A stretch of 64,000 nucleotides of DNA from Lachnospiraceae bacterium (GCA_910574865.1 CAJTDN010000007.1:124001-188000), one strand, 5' to 3'. Positions 32,670 through 42,003 are shown, counted from the first letter of the stretch. Made by a program: numbers and translations. Notes: generated by a model not told the origin, from the letters alone.

Positions 32670-32700
32670 ACTAGATTAATTGCGCCGTATGTGCTAGTAT
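32670..32700 (+). promoter_or_regulatory. leuA promoter region with ACTAG...CTAGT inverted repeat
   Basis: ACTAG (32670-32674) and CTAGT (32694-32698) are inverted copies; they overlap a possible promoter TAGATT (32672-32677), 17 bases, TAGTAT (32695-32700). The rnf promoter at 49515-49545 has the same ACTAGATT...CTAGTA layout. No T-box or attenuator was seen. Confidence 0.4.
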
Positions 32701-32753
32701 AGGAAAGGATAAAATACGACAACCGAATTGATAAAATATAAGGAGATGCAATC

Positions 32754-34754
32754 ATGAAAAACTTTGAAAAGTATAAAAGAGCCTATTTTATGCCACCCGA
32801 GCCATGTTACGACTGGGTCAGGAAGGACTATATCAACAAGCCGCCCATCTGGTGCAGCGTGGATTTGCGGGACGGGAACCAGGCACTGATCGAGCCGATG
32901 AGCCTGGAAGAGAAGGTGGAGTTTTTCAAGTTGCTCGTGTCCGTCGGATTCAAGGAAATCGAGGTCGGCTTCCCGGCCGCTTCGGAGACCGAGTACCAGT
33001 TCATGCGCACCTTGATTGAGCAGGACATGATACCGGACGACGTGACGGTGCAGGTGCTGACACAGGCCCGTGAGCACATCATCAAGAAGACGTTCGAGGC
33101 GGTAAAAGGAGCCCCACATGCGGTTATACATGTATACAATTCCACGTCCGTCGCCCAGCGCGAGCAGGTGTTCAAGAAAGATAAGGAGCAGGTGAAGCAA
33201 ATCGCCATCGACGGGGCGAAGCTGTTAAAGGAGCTGGCCGAGCAAACCGAGGGGAATTTCACGTTCCAGTACAGCCCCGAGAGCTTTCCGGGAACCGAGG
33301 TAGAGTACGCGCTCGACGTGTGCAACGCCGTGCTGGAAATATGGAAGCCGACGGCGGACCAAAAGGCCATCATCAACCTGCCGACCACCGTGGAAATCGC
33401 CATGCCGCACGTGTTCGCCAGCCAGGTGGAATATTTCAACAAGCATTTGTTATATCGTGACAACGTAATCCTCTGCCTGCACCCGCACAATGACCGCGGT
33501 TCGGGCGTCAGCGACGCGGAGCTTGGCATTTTGGCCGGGGCGGACCGCATCGAGGGGACATTGTTCGGGAACGGCGAGCGCACGGGCAACGTGGACGTCA
33601 TCACGCTGGCAATGAACATGTTCTCACATGGCGTGGACCCGGGGTTGGATTTTTCCAACATGACGGAAATCTGCGAGGTCTACGAGAGGCTGACCCGCAT
33701 GAAGGTTTCCCCGCGCCAGCCTTATGGGGGCGAGCTGGTGTTTACCGCGTTCTCTGGTTCCCACCAGGACGCGATTGCCAAGGGAATGGCCTGGCGGGAG
33801 GAAGGAAAGAGCGAGAAATGGACGGTTCCATATTTGCCGATTGATCCCAAGGACGTGGGACGGCGTTATGATTCGGACGTGATTCGCATCAACAGCCAGT
33901 CCGGCAAGGGCGGCGTGAACTATATTCTGAAGCAGAATTATGGCATCAGCCTTCCGGAAAAAATGCGCGAGGAGGTCGGCTACCTGGTCAAGGACGTGTC
34001 TGACAAGGCACACAAGGAATTGAGCCCGGAACTGGTGTACCAGATTTTCGAGGACCATTACATTACCGCCAAGTCGGTGTTTTCGATTGACGAGTGCCAT
34101 TTCAAACAAGAGGACGGCATCGTGGCCTCGGCCACGGTAAGCCACGCGGGCAACCGGCACGTCATCACGGGAGTCGGGAACGGCCGCCTGGACGCGGTCA
34201 GCAACGCCCTGAAGCATTATTTCGACATCAGCTACGAACTGGCGGTATATGAGGAGCATTCTTTGACGCGCGGGTCGTCTTCCAAGGCGGTGGCCTATGT
34301 GGGCGTGAACTGCAACCAGAAGAAGTACTGGGGCGTCGGCATTGACGCGGACATCATCAAGGCTTCCATCGCGGCGCTCGAGGTGGCGGTGAACAAGATT
34401 GACGAGGTGAAAGGCGCGGCCCTCGGCAAGGACGCGCGGCTTTTGGAAATCACGAATTATATCCACGAACATTACAAGACGGTGACGCTCGACGAGCTCT
34501 CGGAAAAGTTCTTCCTTTCCAAGCCATACATCTCCAAATATATCAAGGAGAAATCCGGCATGACGTTCGGAGACATCGTGCAGAAGATCCGCCTGAAAAA
34601 GGCACGGGCGATGTTAAAGAGCGGAAACGCCAGCGTGGAGAGCATTTCCGACTCGGTCGGATACCAGAACGTGGAGCATTTTAACCGGCTGTTCAAGCGG
34701 GCTTACCAGATGACCCCGATACAGTTTCGGAATCAGGAAAATAAAAGGAACTGA
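32754..34754 (+). CDS. leuA: 2-isopropylmalate synthase fused to an AraC-type DNA-binding domain
   Basis: LeuA makes 2-isopropylmalate from 2-oxoisovalerate and acetyl-CoA, the first step of leucine synthesis. Residues about 30-320 are the TIM barrel ([43 protein letters not shown]), and about 430-560 the leucine-sensing regulatory domain. The frame then continues without a break into a typical AraC family double helix-turn-helix (about 566-663: [20 protein letters not shown] and [20 protein letters not shown]...MTPIQFR). The usual protein ends near 560, so this is a true C-terminal fusion in the sequence given. AAGGAG precedes the ATG. A chemoreceptor gene follows after 29 bp. Confidence 0.93.
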   Translation: MKNFEKYKRAYFMPPEPCYDWVRKDYINKPPIWCSVDLRDGNQALIEPMSLEEKVEFFKLLVSVGFKEIEVGFPAASETEYQFMRTLIEQDMIPDDVTVQVLTQAREHIIKKTFEAVKGAPHAVIHVYNSTSVAQREQVFKKDKEQVKQIAIDGAKLLKELAEQTEGNFTFQYSPESFPGTEVEYALDVCNAVLEIWKPTADQKAIINLPTTVEIAMPHVFASQVEYFNKHLLYRDNVILCLHPHNDRGSGVSDAELGILAGADRIEGTLFGNGERTGNVDVITLAMNMFSHGVDPGLDFSNMTEICEVYERLTRMKVSPRQPYGGELVFTAFSGSHQDAIAKGMAWREEGKSEKWTVPYLPIDPKDVGRRYDSDVIRINSQSGKGGVNYILKQNYGISLPEKMREEVGYLVKDVSDKAHKELSPELVYQIFEDHYITAKSVFSIDECHFKQEDGIVASATVSHAGNRHVITGVGNGRLDAVSNALKHYFDISYELAVYEEHSLTRGSSSKAVAYVGVNCNQKKYWGVGIDADIIKASIAALEVAVNKIDEVKGAALGKDARLLEITNYIHEHYKTVTLDELSEKFFLSKPYISKYIKEKSGMTFGDIVQKIRLKKARAMLKSGNASVESISDSVGYQNVEHFNRLFKRAYQMTPIQFRNQENKRN

Positions 34755-34783
34755 ATTACTGTGGTGAATGGAGGAAATAAGAA

Positions 34784-36460
34784 ATGGAAGGATTACGGAT
34801 GACAAATGGCGGCAAGGATAAAAAATATAGAAGTATCGGAGTGAAAATCGGCATCGTCGTGGCGGCCATGCAGGTGCTTTCCGTCGTGCTGGCGATGACC
34901 ATCTGCGTTTTTATGTTCAATTCCCTTGTCGTGAGAATGCAAGAGGAGCGTTGTACGAATGGCACCAACATGTTGGCCAATGAACTCGAGCGGGCATCCG
35001 AAGGGGAGGATTTAAACGAGGTTTTGGATAATCTGAAAGAACGCATGGGATGTGAATTTACCATTTTTGAAGGGGATACCAGGGCGTACAGTACCGTAAC
35101 CCAGAACGGCGAACGGGTGGTTGGCACCAAGCTTTCTTCGAAATTGACCAACATCGTGCTTCAACAAGGCCAAAGTTATGTGGGCGAGGCGGAAATCCTG
35201 GGAGAACGCTATCTCTGTTCCTACGTTCCGACAAAAGGGGAAAACGGTCAAATTAACGGACTGATTTTTGCGGGTATCTCTACGGCCGCGGCAAGGCAGG
35301 AGACGTTTTTCGTCATTGTTTTGGCCGTCGTGGTGAGTCTGGCTCTCATTGTGGTCTGCGTCGTTCTCATGGCGGCGTATTTACGGCGGCAGGTTTCCGG
35401 GCCTTTGGGCGAGATTACGAAAATGGCCAACAGGCTGGAAAGGGGAGAGCTTGGGCTGGCAGGCGGCGAGGAAGCCAAAGCCGGCGTTTACTCCAACGAC
35501 GAGGTTGGCGTATTGGGGCGGATATTCGAGGATACCATTTGCCGTTTACGGGCTTATATTGGTGAAATTGACGACGTGCTGGGTTCCATTGCCAATGGTG
35601 ATTTGACTCGGGTTACCAGCCAGGATTATCTGGGAGATTTCCAGTCCGTCAAAAAGTCTTTGGACGGCATCCATGCGGCGTTGAATAGCACCATGGGACA
35701 GATTACGGCCAGTGCAGGCCAGGTCACTTCCGGCTCAAGCCAGGTCGCGAGCAGCGCGCAGGCCCTGGCCCAGGGCGCCACGGAGCAGGCCAGTGCCGTT
35801 CAGGAAATTTCCGCCACCATTACCGAAATTTCTGAGAGTGCGCGGCGTACGTCGGCCGCGGCGGTGGAGGCGGGGCAATTTGTCGACCAGGCCGGCGCGC
35901 AGCTGGGAATCAGCATAGATTATGTAAAGGAACTAAACGTGGCCATGGAGAATATCTCCGGTTCGTCAAAAGAAATTAGCACGATTATCGACACGATTGA
36001 AAATATTGCGTTCCAAATTAATATACTTTCCTTGAACGCCGCCGTGGAAGCCGCGCGGGCGGGAACTGCCGGCAAGGGGTTTGCCGTGGTCGCCGACGAG
36101 GTGAGGAATTTGGCGGCCAAGTCCGACGAGGCGGCCAAAGCCACACGGGACTTGATCGAGGGTTCCATCACGGCCATCACCGAGGGTGGCATCGCGGTAG
36201 AAAAGGTGAACGAGTCTTTGGAGCGAACAGGCCAGATTGCCGGCAACGTGACTTCCAAGATGTCCGTCGTCGTGGAAGCCGTGGAGAAACAAACCGACGC
36301 CATCGCCCAGGTTACCGATGGCATTGGACAGATTTCAGCCGTGGTGCAGACAAATTCCGCCACCAGCGAGGAATGTGCGGCGGCCAGTGAAGAATTGTCC
36401 TCCCAGGCCGGCCTATTAAATGGATTGACAAGTTCTTTCAAGTTGAAAGGCATGCGCTGA
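34784..36460 (+). CDS. Methyl-accepting chemotaxis protein
   Basis: The 558-residue receptor has a transmembrane helix at about 22-44, an extracytoplasmic single-Cache-like domain (about 45-165, with YSTVTQNGERVVGTKLSSKLTN), a second helix (about 168-195), a HAMP domain (about 196-265) and a signalling domain with the hairpin tip ENIAFQINILSLNAAVEAARAGTAGKGFAVVADEVRNLA. The cytoplasmic domain would bind CheW and CheA. It starts 29 bp after leuA with no terminator between, so both may be on one transcript. Its stop codon lies inside the loop of a terminator. Confidence 0.93.
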   Translation: MEGLRMTNGGKDKKYRSIGVKIGIVVAAMQVLSVVLAMTICVFMFNSLVVRMQEERCTNGTNMLANELERASEGEDLNEVLDNLKERMGCEFTIFEGDTRAYSTVTQNGERVVGTKLSSKLTNIVLQQGQSYVGEAEILGERYLCSYVPTKGENGQINGLIFAGISTAAARQETFFVIVLAVVVSLALIVVCVVLMAAYLRRQVSGPLGEITKMANRLERGELGLAGGEEAKAGVYSNDEVGVLGRIFEDTICRLRAYIGEIDDVLGSIANGDLTRVTSQDYLGDFQSVKKSLDGIHAALNSTMGQITASAGQVTSGSSQVASSAQALAQGATEQASAVQEISATITEISESARRTSAAAVEAGQFVDQAGAQLGISIDYVKELNVAMENISGSSKEISTIIDTIENIAFQINILSLNAAVEAARAGTAGKGFAVVADEVRNLAAKSDEAAKATRDLIEGSITAITEGGIAVEKVNESLERTGQIAGNVTSKMSVVVEAVEKQTDAIAQVTDGIGQISAVVQTNSATSEECAAASEELSSQAGLLNGLTSSFKLKGMR

Positions 36461-36486
36461 TATGCGCATGTCTTAATTTTTTTTTG
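36451..36486 (+). terminator. Intrinsic terminator overlapping the chemoreceptor stop codon
   Basis: CATGCGC (36451-36457) and GCGCATG (36464-36470) form a 7-bp stem whose loop TGATAT holds the stop codon. A run of T follows (36471-36485). Confidence 0.75.
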
Positions 36487-36495
36487 TTTTATGAA

Positions 36496-36524
36496 TTGAA
36501 ATTTCGGGAAAGATAGTATATACT
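36496..36524 (+). promoter_or_regulatory. Promoter of the Na+ decarboxylase operon
   Basis: TTGAAA (36496-36501), 17 bases, TATACT (36519-36524), 65 bases before the first gene. Confidence 0.75.
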
Positions 36525-36589
36525 ACAATAGGCGAAAATTTTTGGTTATAGTCATAATTTTAGTACAAATGTATATGGAGGGCTAAAAG

Positions 36590-38026
36590 ATGAGCTACAA
36601 TGCAACAAAAAACCCGGCGGGCAGGAGAATTGCCACACTGCTTGACGCGGGCAGCTTTGTTGAAATCGGCGGCGCGGTCACCGCGAGGAGCACGGATTTC
36701 AACTTGCGGGCAACGGATACTCCTTCTGACGGCGTCATCACCGGGTACGGGGTAATCGATGGGAACCTTGTGTATGTTTACAGCCAGGACGCGACCGTGT
36801 TAAAAGGAAGCGTCGGCGAGATGCATGCAAAAAAGATCGTGAACGTCTACGACATGGCCATGAAGATGGGGGCACCCGTCATTGGCCTGGTGGATTGCGC
36901 GGGACTGAGACTGCAGGAGGCGACGGACGCGTTGGAAGCTTTCGGAAGCCTTTATCAGAAGCAGGCACTGGCTTCGGGCGTGATTCCGCAGATTACGGCG
37001 ATTTTCGGAACGTGCGGCGGCGGCCTGGCGATTATCCCGGGATTGACCGATTTCACGTTCATGGAAAGCGAGAACGGCAAATTGTTCGTGAATTCCCCGA
37101 ACGCGCTCGACGGCAATGAGAAGTCCAAGTGCGACACCGCAAGCGCCAAGTACCAGAGCGAGACGGCGGGGCTGGTGGACGTCGTTGGCACGGAGGAAGA
37201 AATCCTTTCCCAAATCCGTTCCCTCGTCTGCATGATTCCGGCGAACAACGAAGACGACCTCTCCTATGCCGGGTGCGACGACGATTTGAACCGTGCGTGC
37301 GGGACGATCGCGAACGCGGCGGAAGACACCGGCATTGCCTTGGCGGAGATTTCCGACGACCGCGTGTTCTTCGAGACGAAGAAGAACTATGGCAAGGAGA
37401 TGGCGACCGGGCTGATTCGATTAAACGGCATGACGGTCGGCGCGATTGCCAACCGTTCCAAGATTTATGACGTGGAAGGCAATGCAAAGGAGCTTGGCAC
37501 GGTGCTGACGGTGGACGGCTGCAAGAAGGCCACGGACTTCATCAATTTCTGTGACGCGTTCGGCATTCCGGTGCTGACGTTGACCAGCGTGACCGGTTAC
37601 GAGGCGACGAAGGCGGCGGAGAAGGACATGGCAAAGAGCGTTGCCAAGATGACTTACGCGTTTGCGAACGCGACCGTCCCGAAGGTGAACGTGGTAGTCG
37701 GCAAGGCTTACGGCAGCGCCTACGTGGCGATGAACAGCAAGTCCGTCGGCGCGGACATGGTGTACGCGTGGCCGCAGGCGGAAATCGGCATGATGGACGC
37801 CACGATGGCGGCCAAAATCATGTACGCAGAATCCGACGCGCAGACGATGAAGGAGAAGGCGGCAGAGTATAGGCAGCTGCAGTCGAGTCCTATTTCAGCG
37901 GCGAGAAGGGGCTACGTGGATGCCATCATCGAGCCGGCGGACACGAGAAAATACGTGATAGGGGCATTCGAGATGCTCTTCACAAAAAGAGAGGACCGTC
38001 CGAACAAGAAACATGGTACGGTTTAG
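36590..38026 (+). CDS. CoA-type carboxyltransferase (methylmalonyl-CoA decarboxylase alpha-like)
   Basis: The 478-residue protein is a crotonase-fold biotin-dependent carboxyltransferase (12S/MmdA type): N-half DGVITGYGVIDGNLVYVYSQDATVLKGSVGEMHAKKI and FGTCGGGLAIIPGLTDF, C-half GSAYVAMNSKSVGADMVYAWPQAEIGMM. It would move a carboxyl group between an acyl-CoA and the biotin carrier encoded two genes on. It lacks about 30 residues at the N-terminus compared with usual MmdA proteins. The acyl-CoA is not certain (methylmalonyl-, malonyl- or glutaconyl-CoA). GGAGGG precedes the ATG. Confidence 0.85.
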   Translation: MSYNATKNPAGRRIATLLDAGSFVEIGGAVTARSTDFNLRATDTPSDGVITGYGVIDGNLVYVYSQDATVLKGSVGEMHAKKIVNVYDMAMKMGAPVIGLVDCAGLRLQEATDALEAFGSLYQKQALASGVIPQITAIFGTCGGGLAIIPGLTDFTFMESENGKLFVNSPNALDGNEKSKCDTASAKYQSETAGLVDVVGTEEEILSQIRSLVCMIPANNEDDLSYAGCDDDLNRACGTIANAAEDTGIALAEISDDRVFFETKKNYGKEMATGLIRLNGMTVGAIANRSKIYDVEGNAKELGTVLTVDGCKKATDFINFCDAFGIPVLTLTSVTGYEATKAAEKDMAKSVAKMTYAFANATVPKVNVVVGKAYGSAYVAMNSKSVGADMVYAWPQAEIGMMDATMAAKIMYAESDAQTMKEKAAEYRQLQSSPISAARRGYVDAIIEPADTRKYVIGAFEMLFTKREDRPNKKHGTV

Positions 38027-38040
38027 TGAGGTGAGGCGAA

Positions 38041-38817
38041 GTGAAGAATAAAATCAGTGTATTAGGACTCGTCCTTATGCTCGTGCTCAGCCTCGTGGGC
38101 TGTGGAAGTGGCAAGGAGGACGAGGCAGGTTATAATGAAGAGGTACTCAAACAACAGGCCGACTTTATGTTAAGCACGTTCCAGAGTGCGCCGAAGGAAG
38201 AATTGGAGGGATTGATTGAGCAACCGGACATGGTGATCGATGTCACGTTCCTCAACTATGGCCTTCGTCTTGGTGCAAGCGAGTTCCGTGAAATGACCAA
38301 TGCCTGGATCGCAGGTCTGGAAGAGTGTGGCGAAATCAAATCGTATAATTGGACGGAGACGAAGGTGACGAACGAGGGTATCACCCTGATTGCCGAGTTC
38401 GAGGCAGAGAAGCGAGCCGGTACCCTGGAGTTCGCGTTCAACCAGAAGACGGACATGGAAAGCATGACGATTAACGCCCAATATAGTATTTCCGAGATTT
38501 TGACCAAGGCGGCCTTAAACACCGTTTTGGGAATGGGAACCGTGTTCGTGGTGTTGATTTTCATCGCGTTCATCATTTCCTTGTTCGGCTTTATTCCCGC
38601 CCTGGAGAAGAAGCTCTCCGGCAAGAGGGAAGTGCCGGCGGCGAAGACCCTGGTGGAGAAGGAAATCGTGCAGGCGAAGGTTCCTGCTCCGGCGGCGACG
38701 GACGATACCGAACTTGTCGCGGTCATCTCGGCGGCCATCGCGGCGGCCACTGGAACGAGCACGGACGGGTTCGTGGTTCGCTCGATTAAGAGAAGAAAAA
38801 CCAATAGATGGAATTAA
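38041..38817 (+). CDS. OadG-like Na+ pump gamma subunit with N-terminal lipoprotein domain
   Basis: The 258-residue protein starts at GTG with a lipoprotein signal (lipobox LVGC, residues about 18-21), followed by an extracytoplasmic domain of about 130 residues, then one transmembrane helix (about 165-187: LGMGTVFVVLIFIAFIISLFGF) and a Lys/Ala/Pro-rich tail ending ELVAVISAAIAAATG...FVVRSIKRR, which is the OadG signature. Typical OadG subunits are under 130 residues and lack the lipoprotein domain. In the complex, gamma holds the carboxyltransferase to the membrane beta subunit. Confidence 0.8.
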   Translation: MKNKISVLGLVLMLVLSLVGCGSGKEDEAGYNEEVLKQQADFMLSTFQSAPKEELEGLIEQPDMVIDVTFLNYGLRLGASEFREMTNAWIAGLEECGEIKSYNWTETKVTNEGITLIAEFEAEKRAGTLEFAFNQKTDMESMTINAQYSISEILTKAALNTVLGMGTVFVVLIFIAFIISLFGFIPALEKKLSGKREVPAAKTLVEKEIVQAKVPAPAATDDTELVAVISAAIAAATGTSTDGFVVRSIKRRKTNRWN

Positions 38818-38835
38818 TTTAGGAGGAAGCAAAAA

Positions 38836-39204
38836 ATGAAAAATTATACCATTACAGTGAACGGCAGCGTATATGACGTGACAGTGGAAGAGAAGGGCGC
38901 GGGCGCGGCTCCCGTGGCCGCGAAGGCTCCGGTCGTGACCCCGGTCGCGGCAAAGGCCCCGGCAGCCCCGAAAGCGGCGGCAGGCGCGGGCAGCATCGAA
39001 GTAAAGGCGGGCGCGGCAGGCAAGGTATTCAAGATTGAGGCGAGCGTGGGCCAGAGCGTGCAGGCCGGCGACACGGTCGTCATTATCGAAGCGATGAAGA
39101 TGGAAATCCCAGTAGTTGCCCCGGAGGCGGGAACCGTTGCCAGTATTGATGTAGCAGTAGGCGACGCCATTGAGTCAGGAGCGGTTTTGGCTACATTAAA
39201 CTAG
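38836..39204 (+). CDS. Biotin carboxyl carrier protein of the decarboxylase
   Basis: The 122-residue protein has a short N-terminal region, an Ala/Pro/Lys-rich flexible linker (about 22-50) and a biotinyl domain with the modified lysine K88 in IIEAMKMEI. It carries CO2 between the carboxyltransferase(s) and the membrane decarboxylase. GGAGG precedes the ATG; it is 18 bp after the gamma gene. Confidence 0.95.
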   Translation: MKNYTITVNGSVYDVTVEEKGAGAAPVAAKAPVVTPVAAKAPAAPKAAAGAGSIEVKAGAAGKVFKIEASVGQSVQAGDTVVIIEAMKMEIPVVAPEAGTVASIDVAVGDAIESGAVLATLN

Positions 39205-39224
39205 GTTACCAGGAGGTTTGACAA

Positions 39225-40376
39225 ATGGAATATATTTCAAATACATTAGGAAACCTCATCCAGCAAACGGCGTTTCTGAACCTGACGGTCGGAAACCTGC
39301 TGATGATTGCTGTCGCATGTTTTTTCCTATATTTAGCGATCCGGCATGGCTTTGAGCCTCTGTTGCTTGTCCCGATTGCGTTCGGCATGTTGCTGGTAAA
39401 TATTTACCCGGACATCATGATGCACGCCGAGGACTCGTCAAACGGAATTGGCGGACTTTTGTATTACTTTTTCATATTAGATGAGTGGGCGATACTGCCG
39501 TCCCTGATTTTCATGGGAGTCGGCGCGATGACGGACTTCGGCCCCCTGATTGCAAATCCGAAGAGCTTCCTGCTCGGCGCGTCGGCACAGTTCGGTATTT
39601 TTGCCGCTTACCTTGGCGCGATGGCGATGGGCTTTTCCGACAAGGCGGCGGCGGCAATCTCCATCATCGGCGGCGCGGACGGCCCGACGTCCATTTTCCT
39701 GGCTGGAAAGCTTTCCCAGACGGGACTGATGGGTCCGATTGCGGTGGCGGCATACTCGTACATGGCGCTGGTGCCGATTATCCAGCCGCCAATCATGAAG
39801 CTCTTGACCACGGAGAAAGAACGTAAGATTAAGATGGAGCAGCTGCGCCCGGTTTCCAAGTTGGAGCGCATCCTCTTCCCCATCGTGGTGACCATCGTGG
39901 TATGTATGATTCTTCCGACCACGGCCCCGCTTGTCGGCATGCTGATGCTTGGCAATCTCTTTAGGGAGAGCGGCGTGGTAAGGCAGTTGCAGGAGACGGC
40001 GTCCAACGCGCTCATGTACATCGTCGTCATCTTGCTGGGAACGAGCGTCGGCGCGACGACGAGCGCGGAAGCGTTCCTTACATGGGACACGATTAAGATT
40101 GTCGCCCTCGGCCTGATCGCGTTCGCGTTCGGCACGGCGGCGGGCGTCCTTTTCGGAAAGCTGATGTGCAAGGCGACCGGCGGCAAGGTGAACCCGCTGA
40201 TTGGTTCGGCAGGCGTGTCGGCAGTGCCGATGGCGGCCCGGGTGTCGCAGAAGGTCGGCGCGGAAGCGGATCCGACCAACTTCCTTTTGATGCATGCCAT
40301 GGGACCGAACGTGGCGGGCGTTATCGGTACGGCGGTCGCGGCCGGAACGTTCATGGCGATTTTTGGCGTGAAGTAG
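39225..40376 (+). CDS. Na+-translocating decarboxylase beta subunit (OadB/MmdB)
   Basis: The 383-residue polytopic membrane protein decarboxylates carboxybiotin and exports Na+. The family motifs are present: LLVPIAFGMLLVNIYP, IFMGVGAMTDFGPLIANPKSFLLGA, the IIGGADGPTSIFLA loop with the essential Asp, and GSAGVSAVPMAARVSQKVG...NFLLMHAMGPNVAGVIG. About nine transmembrane segments, full family length. CAGGAGG lies before the ATG. The operon reads alpha-like, gamma, carrier, beta, second alpha-like. Confidence 0.95.
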   Translation: MEYISNTLGNLIQQTAFLNLTVGNLLMIAVACFFLYLAIRHGFEPLLLVPIAFGMLLVNIYPDIMMHAEDSSNGIGGLLYYFFILDEWAILPSLIFMGVGAMTDFGPLIANPKSFLLGASAQFGIFAAYLGAMAMGFSDKAAAAISIIGGADGPTSIFLAGKLSQTGLMGPIAVAAYSYMALVPIIQPPIMKLLTTEKERKIKMEQLRPVSKLERILFPIVVTIVVCMILPTTAPLVGMLMLGNLFRESGVVRQLQETASNALMYIVVILLGTSVGATTSAEAFLTWDTIKIVALGLIAFAFGTAAGVLFGKLMCKATGGKVNPLIGSAGVSAVPMAARVSQKVGAEADPTNFLLMHAMGPNVAGVIGTAVAAGTFMAIFGVK

Positions 40377-40474
40377 ATTACTGGTACCTTGCCGTTACCA
40401 TGAGCGGCCGAAGGCCGTGAATGACGGTTTACCCCGTAACGAGCCATGGGGAATAAAAATGGAGGAATAGATAA

Positions 40475-41890
40475 ATGGCAGAAATAGTGAAAAAACCGGT
40501 TAAAATTACAGAGACCATCCTGCGTGACGCGCACCAGTCGCTGATTGCCACCCGAATGACGACGGAGCAGATGCTGCCCATCGTCGAGAAGATGGACAAG
40601 GTCGGCTACCACGCGGTGGAGTGCTGGGGAGGCGCGACGTTTGACGCTTCCTTGCGTTTCTTGAAGGAAGACCCGTGGGAGCGTCTGCGCAAGTTTAAGG
40701 ATGGATTTAAGAACACGAAGCTGCAGATGCTCTTCCGCGGCCAGAACATCTTGGGTTATCGTCCGTACGCGGACGACGTGGTAGAATATTTCGTACAGAA
40801 GTCCGTGGCCAACGGAATCGACATCATCCGTATTTTTGACTGCCTGAACGACATCCGCAACCTGCAGACGGCCGTGACCGCAGCCAACAAGGAAGGGGCC
40901 CACGCCCAGGTGGCGATGTCCTATACTTTGGGAGACGCTTACACGATGGAGTATTGGATGGATTTGGCAAAGAGGATTGAGGACATGGGCGCGGGTTCTA
41001 TCTGCGTCAAGGACATGGCGGGTCTCCTTTGCCCTTACCAGGCGACGGATTTGGTGACGGCTCTCAAGGAAGCGGTCAACATTCCAATTGAAATGCACAC
41101 ACATTATACTTCTGGCGTGGCTTCCATGACATATTTGAAATCGATTGAGGCGGGCGCCGACATCATCGACACGGCCATGTCGCCGTTTGCGCTTGGCACG
41201 TCCCAGCCGGCGACGGAAGTGATGGTGGAAACGTTCAAGGGCACCCCGTACGACACGGGACTTGACCAGGCGTTGTTGTCCGAAATCGCCGATTACTTCC
41301 GCCCGATTCGCGACCAGGCGTTAGAGAGCGGACTCTTGAACCCGAAGAACATGGGCGTCAACATCAAGACATTGTTGTACCAGGTACCCGGCGGCATGCT
41401 TTCCAACCTGACTTCCCAATTGGCGGAGCAGGGCGCGGCAGACAAATTTTACGACGTGCTCGAGGAAGTTCCGCGCGTGCGCAAAGACCTGGGAGAACCG
41501 CCGCTCGTTACGCCGTCGTCCCAAATTGTCGGCACGCAGGCCGTGTTCAACGTGTTGATGGGCGAACGTTACAAGATGGCGACCAAGGAGACGAAGGACA
41601 TCTTGTCCGGGAAATATGGCGCGACCGTCAAGCCGTTCAATCCGGAAGTGCAGAAAAAGGTTATCGGCGAGGACGCGGAAATCATCACCTGCCGTCCGGC
41701 GGACTTAATCGAGAACGAGCTGGACACGCTGCGCAAGGAATGCGAGCAGTACATGCAACAAGACGAGGACGTGCTGTCCTACGCGTTGTTCCCACAGGTG
41801 GCGATGGACTTCTTCAAATATCGTGAGGCGCAGCAGACGAAAGTCGACGCGGCCGTCGCGGATACGGAAAACGGGGCTTATCCGGTATAG
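40475..41890 (+). CDS. Pyruvate/oxaloacetate carboxyltransferase (OadA / 5S-like, no biotin domain)
   Basis: The 471-residue protein has an HMGL-like TIM barrel (ITETILRDAHQSLIATRM; VECWGGATFDASLRFLKEDPW; MHTHYTSGVASMTYLKSIEAGADIIDTAMSPFALGTSQPATE), then the PYC/OADA conserved domain (about 300-455). It ends without the biotinyl domain found at the C-terminus of many OadA proteins, so it must use the separate carrier at 38836. It would transfer carboxyl between oxaloacetate/pyruvate and biotin. GGAGG precedes the ATG. A 98-bp gap with a GCGGCC/GGCCGT hairpin separates it from the beta gene. Confidence 0.92.
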   Translation: MAEIVKKPVKITETILRDAHQSLIATRMTTEQMLPIVEKMDKVGYHAVECWGGATFDASLRFLKEDPWERLRKFKDGFKNTKLQMLFRGQNILGYRPYADDVVEYFVQKSVANGIDIIRIFDCLNDIRNLQTAVTAANKEGAHAQVAMSYTLGDAYTMEYWMDLAKRIEDMGAGSICVKDMAGLLCPYQATDLVTALKEAVNIPIEMHTHYTSGVASMTYLKSIEAGADIIDTAMSPFALGTSQPATEVMVETFKGTPYDTGLDQALLSEIADYFRPIRDQALESGLLNPKNMGVNIKTLLYQVPGGMLSNLTSQLAEQGAADKFYDVLEEVPRVRKDLGEPPLVTPSSQIVGTQAVFNVLMGERYKMATKETKDILSGKYGATVKPFNPEVQKKVIGEDAEIITCRPADLIENELDTLRKECEQYMQQDEDVLSYALFPQVAMDFFKYREAQQTKVDAAVADTENGAYPV

Positions 41891-41922
41891 GAGGCTCACG
41901 GGGATACAAAACGAATCCAAGG

Positions 41923-41946
41923 AACGTCCCCCAACCCAGGGACGTT
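41923..41946 (+). other. Hairpin with CCAACCCA loop after the decarboxylase operon
   Basis: AACGTCCC (41923-41930) and GGGACGTT (41939-41946) form an 8-bp stem. No T-tract follows, so it is not a standard terminator. Its loop sequence matches the loops of the tandem hairpins at 42004-42297. Confidence 0.6.
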
Positions 41947-42003
41947 ACAAAGGACGAGTGAATGATGACCTTTTCGTGGAGAATGTTTAAGACTCAATCA
42001 TCC

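Noticed and set aside
32566-32753. T-box or leucine attenuator before leuA
   Set aside because: No AGGGTGG-type T-box sequence, no leader peptide rich in Leu and no terminator/antiterminator pair were found.
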